DNA of 64,000 bases, from positions 51,072 through 115,071 of the forward strand of contig NZ_BLRL01000015.1 of assembly GCF_015082335.1 (NCBI RefSeq), written 5' to 3'. The position numbers and the translations under genes are program-made. Position 1 is the first letter of the stretch. Each line of letters opens with the position of its first letter. The notes beneath the pieces are model-generated. The model was given only the letters and a program-made list of their open reading frames with translations, had not been told where the DNA came from and did not search any database. Positions 8,339 to 17,439 of the stretch are shown here, piece by piece. Origin of the DNA: Moritella sp. F3. Its GTDB lineage: Bacteria; Pseudomonadota; Gammaproteobacteria; Enterobacterales; Moritellaceae.

Positions 8339-9256
8339 CTAACCTAGCATTTTCTCAATTGGTAATACTAAAATTGAACTTGCGCCTAACTGTTTAAGTT
8401 CTTCCATCGTTTCCCAGAATAGTTTCTCTGTACTTACTAGGTGTACTGCAACCGTGTCTTCAGTTGATGCTAATGGTAATACCGTTGGGTTTTCAGCGCC
8501 AGGAAGTAGGGCAATGACAGTATCGAGTTGTGATTTAGGTGCGTGTAGCATGATGTATTTGCTTTCTTTTGCTTGCATTACACCTTGGGCACGAACCATT
8601 AAGCGGTCTACTAATGCTTGTTTATCTGCTGATAAAGCCGCTTTAGCTTGAATTAAAACCGCTTTAGAGTGGAAGATATCTTGTACTTCTTTAAGACCGT
8701 TTGCCTCAAGCGTTGCACCTGTAGATACAAGGTCACAAATTGCGTCCGCAATACCAGCACGTGGTGCAACTTCAACAGAACCATTAAGCATGACTGATTT
8801 AAAGTTAACACCTTGTTCATCTAAATAACGTTTTAGTAATTCAGGATATGACGTTGCAATACGTAAGCCTTCTAAAGAGTGGGGACCTTGGTAATCAAAC
8901 TCTTCTGTTGCAGCAATTGATAAACGACAGCCACCAAACGTCATACGTTTAAGCAGTTTATATTCAGCTGGTTCACCCAGGCGTTGACGCTCTAGTTCTT
9001 TTTCTTCTAATTCGTTTTCGCCAATGAAACCAAGGTCAGCAACGCCATCCATGATTAAACCAGGGATGTCATCATCACGTACACGAAGTAGGTCAACTGG
9101 CATATTTTCACAGTGCGCGATCAAACGTTGTTCGCGCATGTTAATTTTAAGGCCCATTGCTTTAAGTAGGTTTTGAGATTCAGTGCTAAGACGGCCTGAT
9201 TTTTGAATTGCGATTCTTAGTCTTGGTTGGTCATTTTTTGTGTCTAACATAGTCAT
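8339..9256 (-). CDS. hisG: ATP phosphoribosyltransferase, long form
   Basis: First and committed enzyme of histidine synthesis, joining ATP and PRPP. The N-terminal part begins RLRIAIQKSGRL, and the PRPP-binding segment GIADAICDLVSTGATLEANGL is at about residues 168-188. The C-terminal extension from about residue 230 is the regulatory ACT-like domain of the long-form enzyme, so histidine feedback inhibition is expected. The ATG at 9256 follows AAGGAT. It is first in the operon, behind the leader peptide and attenuator. Confidence 0.97.
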   Translation of the reverse strand: MTMLDTKNDQPRLRIAIQKSGRLSTESQNLLKAMGLKINMREQRLIAHCENMPVDLLRVRDDDIPGLIMDGVADLGFIGENELEEKELERQRLGEPAEYKLLKRMTFGGCRLSIAATEEFDYQGPHSLEGLRIATSYPELLKRYLDEQGVNFKSVMLNGSVEVAPRAGIADAICDLVSTGATLEANGLKEVQDIFHSKAVLIQAKAALSADKQALVDRLMVRAQGVMQAKESKYIMLHAPKSQLDTVIALLPGAENPTVLPLASTEDTVAVHLVSTEKLFWETMEELKQLGASSILVLPIEKMLG

Positions 9257-9290
9257 CCTTAAACCTTGTCAAAATAATTGTCTATAAACG

Positions 9291-9327
9291 AAAAAACCCC
9301 CGAAAGTTCAATCTTCCGAGGGTTTTT
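9291..9327 (-). terminator. his operon attenuator terminator
   Basis: On the minus strand a 15-bp stem (AAAAACCCTCGGAAG pairing with CTTTCGGGGGTTTTT, two G-U pairs) with a 6-nt loop ends in a T-run, 35 bp before hisG. Together with the His-rich leader ORF just upstream this is a classical histidine attenuator. Confidence 0.9.
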
Positions 9328-9385
9328 CTAAATAAGTTCCGGAAGCTTGCATGCATACACCTCCAGTTAACAGCCTGAAAGCTAA

Positions 9386-9433
9386 TCAAATATGATGATG
9401 GTGATGCACGTTTACTTTCAGATTGTTATTCAT
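9386..9433 (-). CDS. hisL: his operon leader peptide
   Basis: A 15-codon ORF encoding MNNNLKVNVHHHHHI and ending in TGA, located about 130 bp upstream of hisG and followed by an intrinsic terminator. Five consecutive His codons (CAT CAC CAT CAT CAT) are the regulatory signal: ribosome stalling at low charged tRNA-His favours the antiterminator. E. coli hisL has seven His codons in a row, so this run is shorter. It is well below the size that automated gene finders report. Confidence 0.93.
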   Translation of the reverse strand: MNNNLKVNVHHHHHI

Positions 9434-9481
9434 ATGAGTTATCCAGTTAGTATGTTGTTACTAATAAGTGTGGTTGAGTTC

Positions 9482-9509
9482 ACAATAGCAATCTAGGATA
9501 AAATTGCAA
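9482..9509 (-). promoter_or_regulatory. Likely his operon promoter
   Basis: On the minus strand TTGCAA (9504-9509) and TATTGT (9482-9487) are separated by 16 bp, about 50-75 bp upstream of the hisL start. The match to sigma-70 elements is moderate. No terminator separates it from the end of tadD, so read-through from the tad operon is possible. Confidence 0.45.
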
Positions 9510-9610
9510 TGCTTTTTTAACGATTATTTGTAACTATTGTTTATAAAGTGTTTATATTAAAACCATATGAAAATAATATTCAAACATTACAGTCATAAAA
9601 CGTAGGGTGA

Positions 9611-10582
9611 TTATTCATTTGAATAAGCAAGGTCGATGTCTTTGTTCATCTGTAATTTAAGGTTTTCAAGATTAACGTTTGCTTTAACAAAGTAGCTAGG
9701 AGAAAGTTCGATTGCGCGCTCAATAAAGTACTCGGCTTCACGATATCGACCTTCTAGTATCAGAAAGTAACCGATGTCATTATAAGCATGCTCGGTAGGC
9801 ATAACTTGCTTTAATGTTTGCAATGCTTTGCTATACATACCTTTACGCGTGTAAACCAACCCTAAATTTAGCCAGGCGCGTTTAAATTTATTATCTATGT
9901 CAATCGCTTTCTTATATTGAATTTCGGCTTCAACAAAATTACCTGCTAAATAATAAGAGTAACCGATATTAGTGTAAACGGAGGGGGTTTGTTCAGATAA
10001 AGGGATCACAAGCTGTTGAGTTTCAATGGCTTGTTGGTGCTTTCCTTCTAGATCTTGTATCACAGCAAAAGCACTGTAAGCGGGCAAGGGCGAGTTGCTA
10101 TCAAGAGATACGAACTTGTAATCGTTGTTCAGTGTATTTCCTAGTCTTAATTGGTCGGCTGTAATTGCCTTGATTAATAATTTAGTTGCTTGTTTTTTTT
10201 GTTTTTTCTCTAGATATAATATCCCCAGTTGTGCTTGAGCTAGGTGATGATTAGGTTCTTGTAATAGCAAATGTTTAAAAGCCGTTACAGCGAGTTCATC
10301 ATGGCCTTGTTTTACTTCCAGCATGCCAATATTATAAAATATTTGTGTGTTAGATATTTTATTTACTTCAGCTGTGTCGTCTTCGTACTCTTGATCTAGT
10401 GATTTAATATACAGCACTATCGCCTTATCAAACTGCTGATTTTGCTCAGCATAGCGAGCATTTTTTATTAACGTTTCGCGTGATTCTGGGGGGATGTCAG
10501 CGAGTGATCGTAATTCTGGTTGCCCGCTTGTTGTCGTACAACCAGATAGCAATATGATCAGTATTAGGTACAGTTTAATCAT
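9611..10582 (-). CDS. tadD: Tad pilus TPR lipoprotein (TadD)
   Basis: Tetratricopeptide-repeat lipoprotein; in Tad systems TadD acts as a pilotin-like factor for secretin assembly or stability. The N-terminus MIKLYLILIILLSGCTTT is a lipoprotein signal with lipobox LSGC. At least six TPR-like units follow from about residue 35, for example YAEQNQQFDKAIVLYIKSL and TNIGYSYYLAGNFVEAEIQY. I chose ATG at 10582, 8 bases after AAGGA; an ATG two codons earlier (10588) is too close to that site. It is the last gene of the tad cluster, 17 bp after tadC. Confidence 0.9.
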   Translation of the reverse strand: MIKLYLILIILLSGCTTTSGQPELRSLADIPPESRETLIKNARYAEQNQQFDKAIVLYIKSLDQEYEDDTAEVNKISNTQIFYNIGMLEVKQGHDELAVTAFKHLLLQEPNHHLAQAQLGILYLEKKQKKQATKLLIKAITADQLRLGNTLNNDYKFVSLDSNSPLPAYSAFAVIQDLEGKHQQAIETQQLVIPLSEQTPSVYTNIGYSYYLAGNFVEAEIQYKKAIDIDNKFKRAWLNLGLVYTRKGMYSKALQTLKQVMPTEHAYNDIGYFLILEGRYREAEYFIERAIELSPSYFVKANVNLENLKLQMNKDIDLAYSNE

Positions 10583-10599
10583 TGTCATTATCCTTAATA

Positions 10600-11577
10600 T
10601 TAAAATGCTTTATCCCAAACCTTTATTACATTTAGCACTGCCGGACCAATGGCGACGATAAAAAAAGACGGCCAAATACAGCACATCATAGGGAATATCA
10701 TTTTCACACCTAATTTAGCGGCTTGCTCTTCAGCTCTTTGTAAGCGTTTTTCTCTGTATTCGTCAGCGTATACTCTGATAGTGGCTGCCACACCAGTACC
10801 TAACTTTAAGCTCTGTACTATGACCGAATTAAGCCCGCGAATATCTTCAAGACCTGTTCGGTTGCTGAACTCTTGAAGTGCTTGTTGTAATGTTAGGCCG
10901 TACCTTACTTTGCTACAGACAAGGCCAAGTTCAAAAGAAAGATTAGGGTGGGAAAGTTGTAACTCTCTGCTTACTCTTTGAAATGATTCAAGTAAACCAA
11001 GGCCTGCTTCACAACATACGACAAGTAAATCAAGTGCGTCAGGAAAGTATTTACGTAAATCATTCATTCGACGGGTTGCAAGTTTAGATAAAATTATACC
11101 TGGCAATAAATAAGAGATACTTAGAGCAGCAAAAATAATGAATACAGCGACCTTATTAGACAAGTTTGGTATCTGCCTCACACTAAAAATCGCAATTGTT
11201 AACCCGACTAATAAAGCGAATAATTTTATGGCATTATAAATCTTCAATGCACTTTGGGAGTGAAACCCTGCATGAATGAGTAGCTCTTTTGTAGATGAGT
11301 CTCCCTGGTAGCGTTTATTAATAAATGGGATAGAATCAAGTTTCTTCATTGTATGCTCTAGTGATGATTCATATCCTTTACTCACGTCTACTGAGGAGGA
11401 CGGTGTGTTAGATAGTTTGTTAAGTTGTGCTCTAACAGGTGAGTACAGACCGGAAAATAAATAAGAGAGGGCAACCGCTAACGTAATACCTGTTATGCCT
11501 GCAACTAAATAAATACCCCATTCAATCATATCTGGGTTAGATGTAATTGATGCAATTATTATTTGGATTTGTTCCAT
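10600..11577 (-). CDS. tadC: Tad pilus inner-membrane platform protein TadC
   Basis: One of two T2SS-F-type platform proteins of the Flp pilus machine. Hydrophobic segments occur near residues 18-45, 115-160 and 290-315, and the conserved cytoplasmic block FPDALDLLVVCCEAGLGLLES...VSREL...LGLVCSKVRYGLTLQQAL is at about 175-240. That block, with the FPDALDLL start, is typical of the GspF-like domain. Length 325 is normal. It follows tadB with a 3-bp gap and uses ATG at 11577 after GAGGT. Confidence 0.94.
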   Translation of the reverse strand: MEQIQIIIASITSNPDMIEWGIYLVAGITGITLAVALSYLFSGLYSPVRAQLNKLSNTPSSSVDVSKGYESSLEHTMKKLDSIPFINKRYQGDSSTKELLIHAGFHSQSALKIYNAIKLFALLVGLTIAIFSVRQIPNLSNKVAVFIIFAALSISYLLPGIILSKLATRRMNDLRKYFPDALDLLVVCCEAGLGLLESFQRVSRELQLSHPNLSFELGLVCSKVRYGLTLQQALQEFSNRTGLEDIRGLNSVIVQSLKLGTGVAATIRVYADEYREKRLQRAEEQAAKLGVKMIFPMMCCIWPSFFIVAIGPAVLNVIKVWDKAF

Positions 11578-11580
11578 TGT

Positions 11581-12549
11581 TTAGACCTCTATCTTAATAA
11601 GTCGGCTTATCCACCAGATCCCTATAAACATACCAATCCCACCCCATTTTAATAAATTTAGACCTTCTGGAGTGCCCATTAATACGTTGGCATAATCTGG
11701 AGATATGACATATAAACCAGCAAAAAGAATGAAAGGAGTCAGTGAGAGGATCCAGCCTGAAAGTCGTCCCTCTGCAGATAATGTTTTAACGCGTCTTTGG
11801 AAAGTAAAGCGCTGGCGAATGATTTTAGACAGGTTTTCTATATTTTCAGCTAAATTACCACCCGTTTCTTTTTGTATTGATACGGCACTAGAGAAAGCCA
11901 TCGCGGATGTAGTTGGCACGCGTTTAACAAAAGAGAGCAAGGCGGTGTGAATATCATTACCATAATTAATACGGTTGAACATTATTCTAAATTCATTAGA
12001 TAAATCACCATCCGTTTCTTCAAATACCAACTTCAATGAATCACTAAAAGCGTAACCTGCCTGTAACCCACGTTTTAAGACATCTAACGCTTCAGGAAAT
12101 TCACGTTCGATGTTTTCCATACGTTTATTGATGTTTCTATTGATAATCATATGCATGATACACAGAGTGAAAATAATGGAAAATATGGACACAACAATAT
12201 CGAGAGTGATAAACCATATTGAAGCAGCTACAATGCAGCAAGATGCTAGGGTTATCAATAAGTACTGATAACCCAACAAGTTAGAACCCGACAATTCCAT
12301 TTTGTAGCTTAGGTTATTTATCCAAGGTCGAGATTCAAGCCATTGTAAAAAAGGGGGTAATGTCTCAATCTTTTTATTGAGTAGAATTTCAGCGGCAATA
12401 TCATTATTTTCATTTGCTAAAGAGTTTAAGTGTTTACGAATGTTTTTGGCACTTGCGCGTTGTGGATTATAGACAGAGATAAATAAGCTTTGGAATAAAA
12501 GAACAACAGTCCCAAATACTAATAATAAAAATAACAGTTGATTATTCAT
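11581..12549 (-). CDS. tadB: Tad pilus inner-membrane platform protein TadB
   Basis: Second T2SS-F-type platform protein, expected to pair with TadC and the ATPase TadA. N-terminal and central transmembrane helices are followed by the GspF-like block FPEALDVLKRGLQAGYAFSDSLKLV at about residues 150-175, then ALLSFVKRVPTTSAMAFSSAVSIQKETGGNLAENIENLS. Two further helices close the protein. It is 322 residues long and lies 10 bp after tadA. Confidence 0.94.
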   Translation of the reverse strand: MNNQLLFLLLVFGTVVLLFQSLFISVYNPQRASAKNIRKHLNSLANENNDIAAEILLNKKIETLPPFLQWLESRPWINNLSYKMELSGSNLLGYQYLLITLASCCIVAASIWFITLDIVVSIFSIIFTLCIMHMIINRNINKRMENIEREFPEALDVLKRGLQAGYAFSDSLKLVFEETDGDLSNEFRIMFNRINYGNDIHTALLSFVKRVPTTSAMAFSSAVSIQKETGGNLAENIENLSKIIRQRFTFQRRVKTLSAEGRLSGWILSLTPFILFAGLYVISPDYANVLMGTPEGLNLLKWGGIGMFIGIWWISRLIKIEV

Positions 12550-12559
12550 AGACCCTCAC

Positions 12560-13885
12560 CTAAAACCCATTATTTGCCAAGTCAGATGTGAATACACTTT
12601 GTGGAATTTCAATTCCTTTGGACTTTAAGTCTCGAATAAATGTAGGGACAACACCTGTCGCGATAAATTTACCTCGGATTGAACCATCTTCAGATTTACC
12701 TTCACGCCTAAAACAGAATATTTCTGACATGGTAATCATATCGCCTTCCATACCTGTTACTTCTTGAATACTGGTCACTCGTCGTTTCCCATCTTCTTGG
12801 CGTTGCAGTTGCACCACGACATCTATTGCTGAAGATATTTGAGTTCGGATATTTTTGATCGGCATATCAAAGCCTGCCATGCATACCATATTTTCTAATC
12901 GTCCGAGTCCATCTCGTGGGGTATTTGCATGCAAAGTAGTCATGGACCCTTCATGACCGGTATTCATCGCTGCTAACATATCAATGGCTTCACTGCCGCG
13001 GATTTCACCGATGACAATTCGGTCTGGGCGCATACGCAAGCAGTTCTTCACTAAATCGCGCTGATTGACTTCACCCGTGCCTTCTATGTTCGCGGGTCTT
13101 GTTTCTAGCCTTACAGTGTGTGGCTGTTGTAATTGAAGCTCTGCGGAATCTTCAATCGTGATGATCCTTTCATCATTAGGAATAAAGCCTGAAAGAATAT
13201 TCAATAGTGTTGTTTTACCGCTACCTGTACCACCAGAAATGAGGATGTTAAGTTTACCTACAACAGCTGCATTGATTAAATCAGCCATGCTTTGACTAAT
13301 AGAATCGTATTCAATGAGTTGTTCTACTTGTAATTTATCAACGGTAAATCGACGAATTGACAGCGCTGGGCCATCTAAAGCAAGTGGGGGTATGATTGCA
13401 TTAATTCGGCTGCCATCTTTTAGTCGGGCATCAACCATAGGTGATGATTCATCAATTCGTCTTCCTACGCCAGATACAATGCGGTCAATGATACTGAGTA
13501 AATGCTTATCGTCATGAAATTGAACAGCGACTTGTTCTAGTTTACCGTTACGCTCAACAAATATACGGTCATAGCTGTTTACCAAGATATCGGCAATACT
13601 TGGATCTTCGAGTAGTGTTTCTAATGGGCCTAAACCAAGTATTTCATCTGTAATTAATTTAATTAAAATGTTTCTAATATTTAAATTTATAGGTCTAGTT
13701 TGTTTATTTAAAAATAAAAAACAGGACTCTTCAATTTTTTTCTTTGCTACATCGTGATCTAACGTTTCGAGTACCGATAAGTCAAGTTGAGTGAGGAGTT
13801 GGCTGAAGATTTCTTGCTTAGTTTCCATATCAATACTTGTGAGCATTGAAAAAGGGTCATTATGATTGTTGCTGACAAATTCCAT
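12560..13885 (-). CDS. tadA: Tad pilus secretion ATPase TadA/CpaF
   Basis: Hexameric traffic ATPase that drives Flp pilus extension (and in some species retraction). Walker A is GGTGSGKT at 218-225; the Asp box (ITIEDSAELQL), Walker B-like MRPDRIVIGEIRG and His box (GHEGSMTTLHANTPRDGL) follow in the normal order. The N-terminal domain begins near residue 75 with IRNILIKLITDEILGLGPLE. Length 441 is close to the family norm. ATG at 13885 shares a base with the tadZ stop (TAATG), with GGAG upstream. Confidence 0.97.
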   Translation of the reverse strand: MEFVSNNHNDPFSMLTSIDMETKQEIFSQLLTQLDLSVLETLDHDVAKKKIEESCFLFLNKQTRPINLNIRNILIKLITDEILGLGPLETLLEDPSIADILVNSYDRIFVERNGKLEQVAVQFHDDKHLLSIIDRIVSGVGRRIDESSPMVDARLKDGSRINAIIPPLALDGPALSIRRFTVDKLQVEQLIEYDSISQSMADLINAAVVGKLNILISGGTGSGKTTLLNILSGFIPNDERIITIEDSAELQLQQPHTVRLETRPANIEGTGEVNQRDLVKNCLRMRPDRIVIGEIRGSEAIDMLAAMNTGHEGSMTTLHANTPRDGLGRLENMVCMAGFDMPIKNIRTQISSAIDVVVQLQRQEDGKRRVTSIQEVTGMEGDMITMSEIFCFRREGKSEDGSIRGKFIATGVVPTFIRDLKSKGIEIPQSVFTSDLANNGF

Positions 13886-15117
13886 TATTGTCTCCTAAAT
13901 ATTTTAGAAAGTATTGATTGCTCTTTATCTGGAAGATTGAGCGGGAACAACTCTCTTATTATGTTTGATATTTCAGTTTTAATTACTTTGTGGTTGGCGA
14001 CTTTTAAAAGAGGTGATCCTGAATTTATCCCTTCATTTGCTAACTCATAGTTATTGCTTACAATAAATACACTGTCGACATCGAGAACGTTTTTAATATC
14101 ATTGATTGAAATATTGTTATTTTTGCTTGAAAATCGGTTAACGATAATGTGCAGTTTGTTAGTTGGGATCCCGAGGTTCATTGTTAATTGCTGTATGAGC
14201 ATCTTCGTTTCACGCAGACTGAGAATATTCTGTTGCACAGTGATGATGATGTTGTCTGATAGGTTAATTATCGGTATTGCGTATGGCTCAAGGCCTCGAG
14301 ATAAATCAATTAATACTAAATCATGATTTAACTTTATTTTCCATATAAGTTGAGGAAGTTGGTCTAGGGCACCTATATTCGAATTTAATAAGGTGAAAGG
14401 CTTACTGGGCAGTAAGCCTAGATTTCCTCGTTTTGACATTATAGCGTTAATCGCAGTGTTATCTAATTGCTCTAATTCGGATAGTGCATCAGTGATAAAG
14501 TAATTAGGCTCGAAATTAAACGTATCAGCGAGTGTTCCGTAGTTTAGATCAGCATCTATGACCGCTATCTCTTCAGTACTTAAATTAGCACTGAGCTCAG
14601 CTAGGCAACTGGTAATAAAGCTTGCCCCTGAGCCAGGTTTACCATTTATGATTGTAAATACAGGTGCAATTTTACTTGTTTTTATCAGCTCATTTGCTGT
14701 TTTTAATAAAGATAAGTAGAGTTCTTTTTCGACATCTGCAATCGAAATTATGTCCTCTACATTGTAATTAATAGCTACCCTAACCAGATCGTTTTTAATC
14801 TTATCCGCCAGTATGATAAATTTTATATCATGATTTGAAATTGTCTCAATCATTAATTTAGTTATATTATCATCTACGGCCACTAATATTATTAGATTGA
14901 AATTGTTTAAATTGTCAGGTAACGATGCTGAATACGTGACATCGAAGTTAGATATTAGAGCACAATAATTTTTTAGTTCAGGTTCAATGCTTGTATTATT
15001 ACAAACGATTAATACGCTTAAAGGGTAAGGTAATATCATTGGCTGAAATGTGACCTGATCATGACAAGGTAATGTTTTATCAAATCCAAGGATGTTATTT
15101 GAACTTGGCTTGTTCAT
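13885..15117 (-). CDS. tadZ: Tad pilus localisation protein TadZ/CpaE (ParA-like, atypical P-loop)
   Basis: TadZ/CpaE-type protein that positions the Tad machine at the pole. An N-terminal receiver-like domain (about 33-140, LSVLIVCNN ... FIILADKI) precedes a ParA/MinD-like domain from about residue 152. The P-loop reads GKPGSGAS (159-166): the usual catalytic lysine of the Walker A motif is replaced by alanine, as in other atypical TadZ proteins. The partner motif AVIDADLNYGTLAD is present. The codon use is AT-rich like its neighbours. ATG at 15117 follows AAGGAA. Confidence 0.9.
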   Translation of the reverse strand: MNKPSSNNILGFDKTLPCHDQVTFQPMILPYPLSVLIVCNNTSIEPELKNYCALISNFDVTYSASLPDNLNNFNLIILVAVDDNITKLMIETISNHDIKFIILADKIKNDLVRVAINYNVEDIISIADVEKELYLSLLKTANELIKTSKIAPVFTIINGKPGSGASFITSCLAELSANLSTEEIAVIDADLNYGTLADTFNFEPNYFITDALSELEQLDNTAINAIMSKRGNLGLLPSKPFTLLNSNIGALDQLPQLIWKIKLNHDLVLIDLSRGLEPYAIPIINLSDNIIITVQQNILSLRETKMLIQQLTMNLGIPTNKLHIIVNRFSSKNNNISINDIKNVLDVDSVFIVSNNYELANEGINSGSPLLKVANHKVIKTEISNIIRELFPLNLPDKEQSILSKIFRRQ

Positions 15118-15173
15118 GTTAGATTCCTTTTTAAAATATAAACTACAACTTAGGTGAGTTAATTAAGTTAAGT

Positions 15174-15671
15174 TTAAACAGGACTACATTGAGTCAATCC
15201 GAATCTTGTAACTCCAAGGCTTTCTCGGGGTAATGTGGTTGAAAAAGTGGGAGAGCTTAATGTAAAGGATAGACCTGGAATTAATAATTGATGCTGATAA
15301 TTAATTATATTTGCTCTTACATAACGAATGGTACTGAAAGTTGTTACGGGTAGACCTGTTACGCCAAGATATTCAACTTGTATATTTTCTGCAGTTAAGT
15401 TTGTTATAAGCGGGTTATTATTAAATAGTGCTGCATTCATCATGTCCGTATGAGAGGCAATATTAGCTTGGTCTAAATCACACACGACAGCTAATCTAGC
15501 GCTTCGCCTAGTGACTTCAGTGAGCACATTCCAAGTGAAAAATAAGCGCGCTACTTCTAAAACTGCAAATAGTAATAGAAAAAATAAACTGCCGACTATC
15601 GCGAATTCAACAGCATATATACCACGTTGAGTGCTAAATTTCTTATGTTGGGCATATTGTTTGGTATTCAT
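15174..15671 (-). CDS. tadF: TadE/TadF-like minor pseudopilin
   Basis: Pseudopilin of the Flp system. The short basic leader MNTKQYAQHKKFSTQRG is followed by the processing-type motif G-IYAVEFAIVG with Glu at +5 and a hydrophobic helix, as in TadE/TadF. The periplasmic part is about 120 residues with Cys near residue 72 and at the C-terminus (LTQCSPV), which may pair. It overlaps the previous pseudopilin gene by ATGA. The choice between TadE and TadF names is uncertain. Confidence 0.8.
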   Translation of the reverse strand: MNTKQYAQHKKFSTQRGIYAVEFAIVGSLFFLLLFAVLEVARLFFTWNVLTEVTRRSARLAVVCDLDQANIASHTDMMNAALFNNNPLITNLTAENIQVEYLGVTGLPVTTFSTIRYVRANIINYQHQLLIPGLSFTLSSPTFSTTLPRESLGVTRFGLTQCSPV

Positions 15672-16123
15672 AAAGCCCTCATTGTATAAGTTGAAATTAA
15701 TGGGAAACTTAAATCAATATCGTTGCCAAACCCAAATGTTGAAAGCGAAGTTGCAAAGATCGGCTGCCAAGGATAGGAGACATTGAGTGTAACGAAGTCT
15801 CCGCTTGTTGTAATTGTTATAACACTGGCTGATAAGTTAGGTAATAGCTCTGTCGTTGAGGTTAGATCACCATAAGTAATGAGTTTTTCGATATCAGCTT
15901 CAACCTCAGGTGAGACAGACACAATCCCAGTAGCGAGCCTCGCATTGGTCATTAAATAACGATTGGCGTTTCGGATAGTGTTATTTAGGGCTGTGTATTG
16001 ATACAGTAAGCGCCCAAATTCTGCCGTCGCAAAAATGAAGAGTAATAAAAAAGGCACGATGATGGTGAACTCAACGGTAGCTAGCCCGGTTTGTTGCTTT
16101 TTATGTTTGATGAGCGTTTTCAT
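15668..16123 (-). CDS. tadE: TadE-like minor pseudopilin
   Basis: Second pseudopilin of the locus. The leader MKTLIKHKKQQTG is followed by LATVEFTIIVPFLLLFIFATAEFGRLLYQY: cleavage after Gly would leave Glu at +5, and the helix matches the TadE domain. The remainder (about 100 residues) is a small beta-rich periplasmic domain. ATG at 16123 follows AAAGGTG and lies 9 bp after tadG. Confidence 0.85.
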   Translation of the reverse strand: MKTLIKHKKQQTGLATVEFTIIVPFLLLFIFATAEFGRLLYQYTALNNTIRNANRYLMTNARLATGIVSVSPEVEADIEKLITYGDLTSTTELLPNLSASVITITTSGDFVTLNVSYPWQPIFATSLSTFGFGNDIDLSFPLISTYTMRAL

Positions 16124-16132
16124 AGTGCACCT

Positions 16133-17431
16133 TTACGAGTCTGTGCTGCCATTAACATGATATAAAACGTATTTGAATAAACCGTCCTCATCAACAGGGT
16201 CTCCTGAGGGGGCTCCTTCTGCGGCACAATTTTCGATAAATTCACCGACTACATATGACCCTGGTCCGGTATGCTCTGTTGTTTGAGTCAAGAAAAAGCA
16301 GGCGACCCCTAAATAATCTAAATCGTTCTGGCCGTTTGTTTCCCCCGTGCAACTGCCAATGACGACATTTAGTACTCTTCTATCTGTGAGAGCGGGACTG
16401 CTATCGTTTATAGATCCTCCCATGCCAGTAGCTGGACTATGACAAAAGCTGTTGTTTTCACTATAAGTTTCATAGCTATAGCGTTTGTCCAAAGCATCGG
16501 TCTCGAGGCCTGTACCTGCGACGTCTAATTCAATATGAGGTCCTTCGCAGGTATCAACATCTCTAGGGTGGTCATCTTCATTGAGTTGATTTCCATTGGG
16601 CCATTGGCCCATTCGTGTATTTAGTCCGTCAGATACTGGACCTACTTTATTGCCTGGTTCTGTTGGAACTGAGCCATTATTTTCACCTAAAGAAAAGCAA
16701 GACTCACCGTCGACTTCTCCAGCCAATGCTTTTTTTATATCATTAGCACCACTGGCGCCATCTAAACGAATGAGTTGGAAATTACCCGGACCAATAGGAG
16801 ATGAACCTGTAGACCCCATCTTCATTACATGCAAGTCACCTTGGGTGAATCCGTAATTAGCATCGGCTGGATCGTCTGCGCATACAACTAATGGCACGAG
16901 GTCATCAAAGCAGTCCTCGAGGTGTGTACTTGGACCTGCCATGGCTGTTGCCGATATTTCCTTGTTAAAGCTTACCGCTTGGGCTAAAAAGTTGTTAAGT
17001 ACCACTTGAGATAAAGTCACCATGACATATTTAGCGTCTGAACTTGTACTTGAAACAAATGGATCTGGTCGTAATGAAAATTCAACTTGAAGCTGATTCG
17101 TAATCGAATTACTTGTTATATTGATGTTCCCGTTACTGATATCAATCTCAGTGAGTAGTTCATGTTGGTCTGAATGCGCTAAATTAAGCCTGAGTATGTC
17201 TACTACGGCGAGTCTCGCTTCATCTTGGGTTGCGCTATCTCCAACTTCTTTCGCTGCATGTAGAGCCGCGCTATCAACAAGGTTTTGTATCTTACCTTTG
17301 TTTAATAACATATGACCCCCATCAAGCACTAACGCGGCCAAAATTACTAATGCAAATAAACTAACCGTGAACATGATTAATATATTGCCATGTTGCTTAT
17401 AACGATTATTGAAATGTCGATTAGCTATCAT
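16133..17431 (-). CDS. tadG: TadG-like pilus assembly protein
   Basis: The N-terminus, QHGNILIMFTVSLFALVILAALVLDGGHMLLNKGKIQNLVDSAALHAA, is the Flp pilus-assembly TadG domain: one transmembrane helix followed by the conserved post-helix region. The rest is a large periplasmic domain (about 350 residues) rich in Asp, Gly and Cys (at least eight Cys). I do not see a MIDAS-type DxSxS motif, so this is the form without a von Willebrand A domain. I prefer ATG at 17431 with AGGT six bases upstream; a GTG two codons earlier is possible. It lies in mid-operon, not at the distal end as in Aggregatibacter. Confidence 0.85.
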   Translation of the reverse strand: MIANRHFNNRYKQHGNILIMFTVSLFALVILAALVLDGGHMLLNKGKIQNLVDSAALHAAKEVGDSATQDEARLAVVDILRLNLAHSDQHELLTEIDISNGNINITSNSITNQLQVEFSLRPDPFVSSTSSDAKYVMVTLSQVVLNNFLAQAVSFNKEISATAMAGPSTHLEDCFDDLVPLVVCADDPADANYGFTQGDLHVMKMGSTGSSPIGPGNFQLIRLDGASGANDIKKALAGEVDGESCFSLGENNGSVPTEPGNKVGPVSDGLNTRMGQWPNGNQLNEDDHPRDVDTCEGPHIELDVAGTGLETDALDKRYSYETYSENNSFCHSPATGMGGSINDSSPALTDRRVLNVVIGSCTGETNGQNDLDYLGVACFFLTQTTEHTGPGSYVVGEFIENCAAEGAPSGDPVDEDGLFKYVLYHVNGSTDS

Positions 17432-17439
17432 ATTCACAC

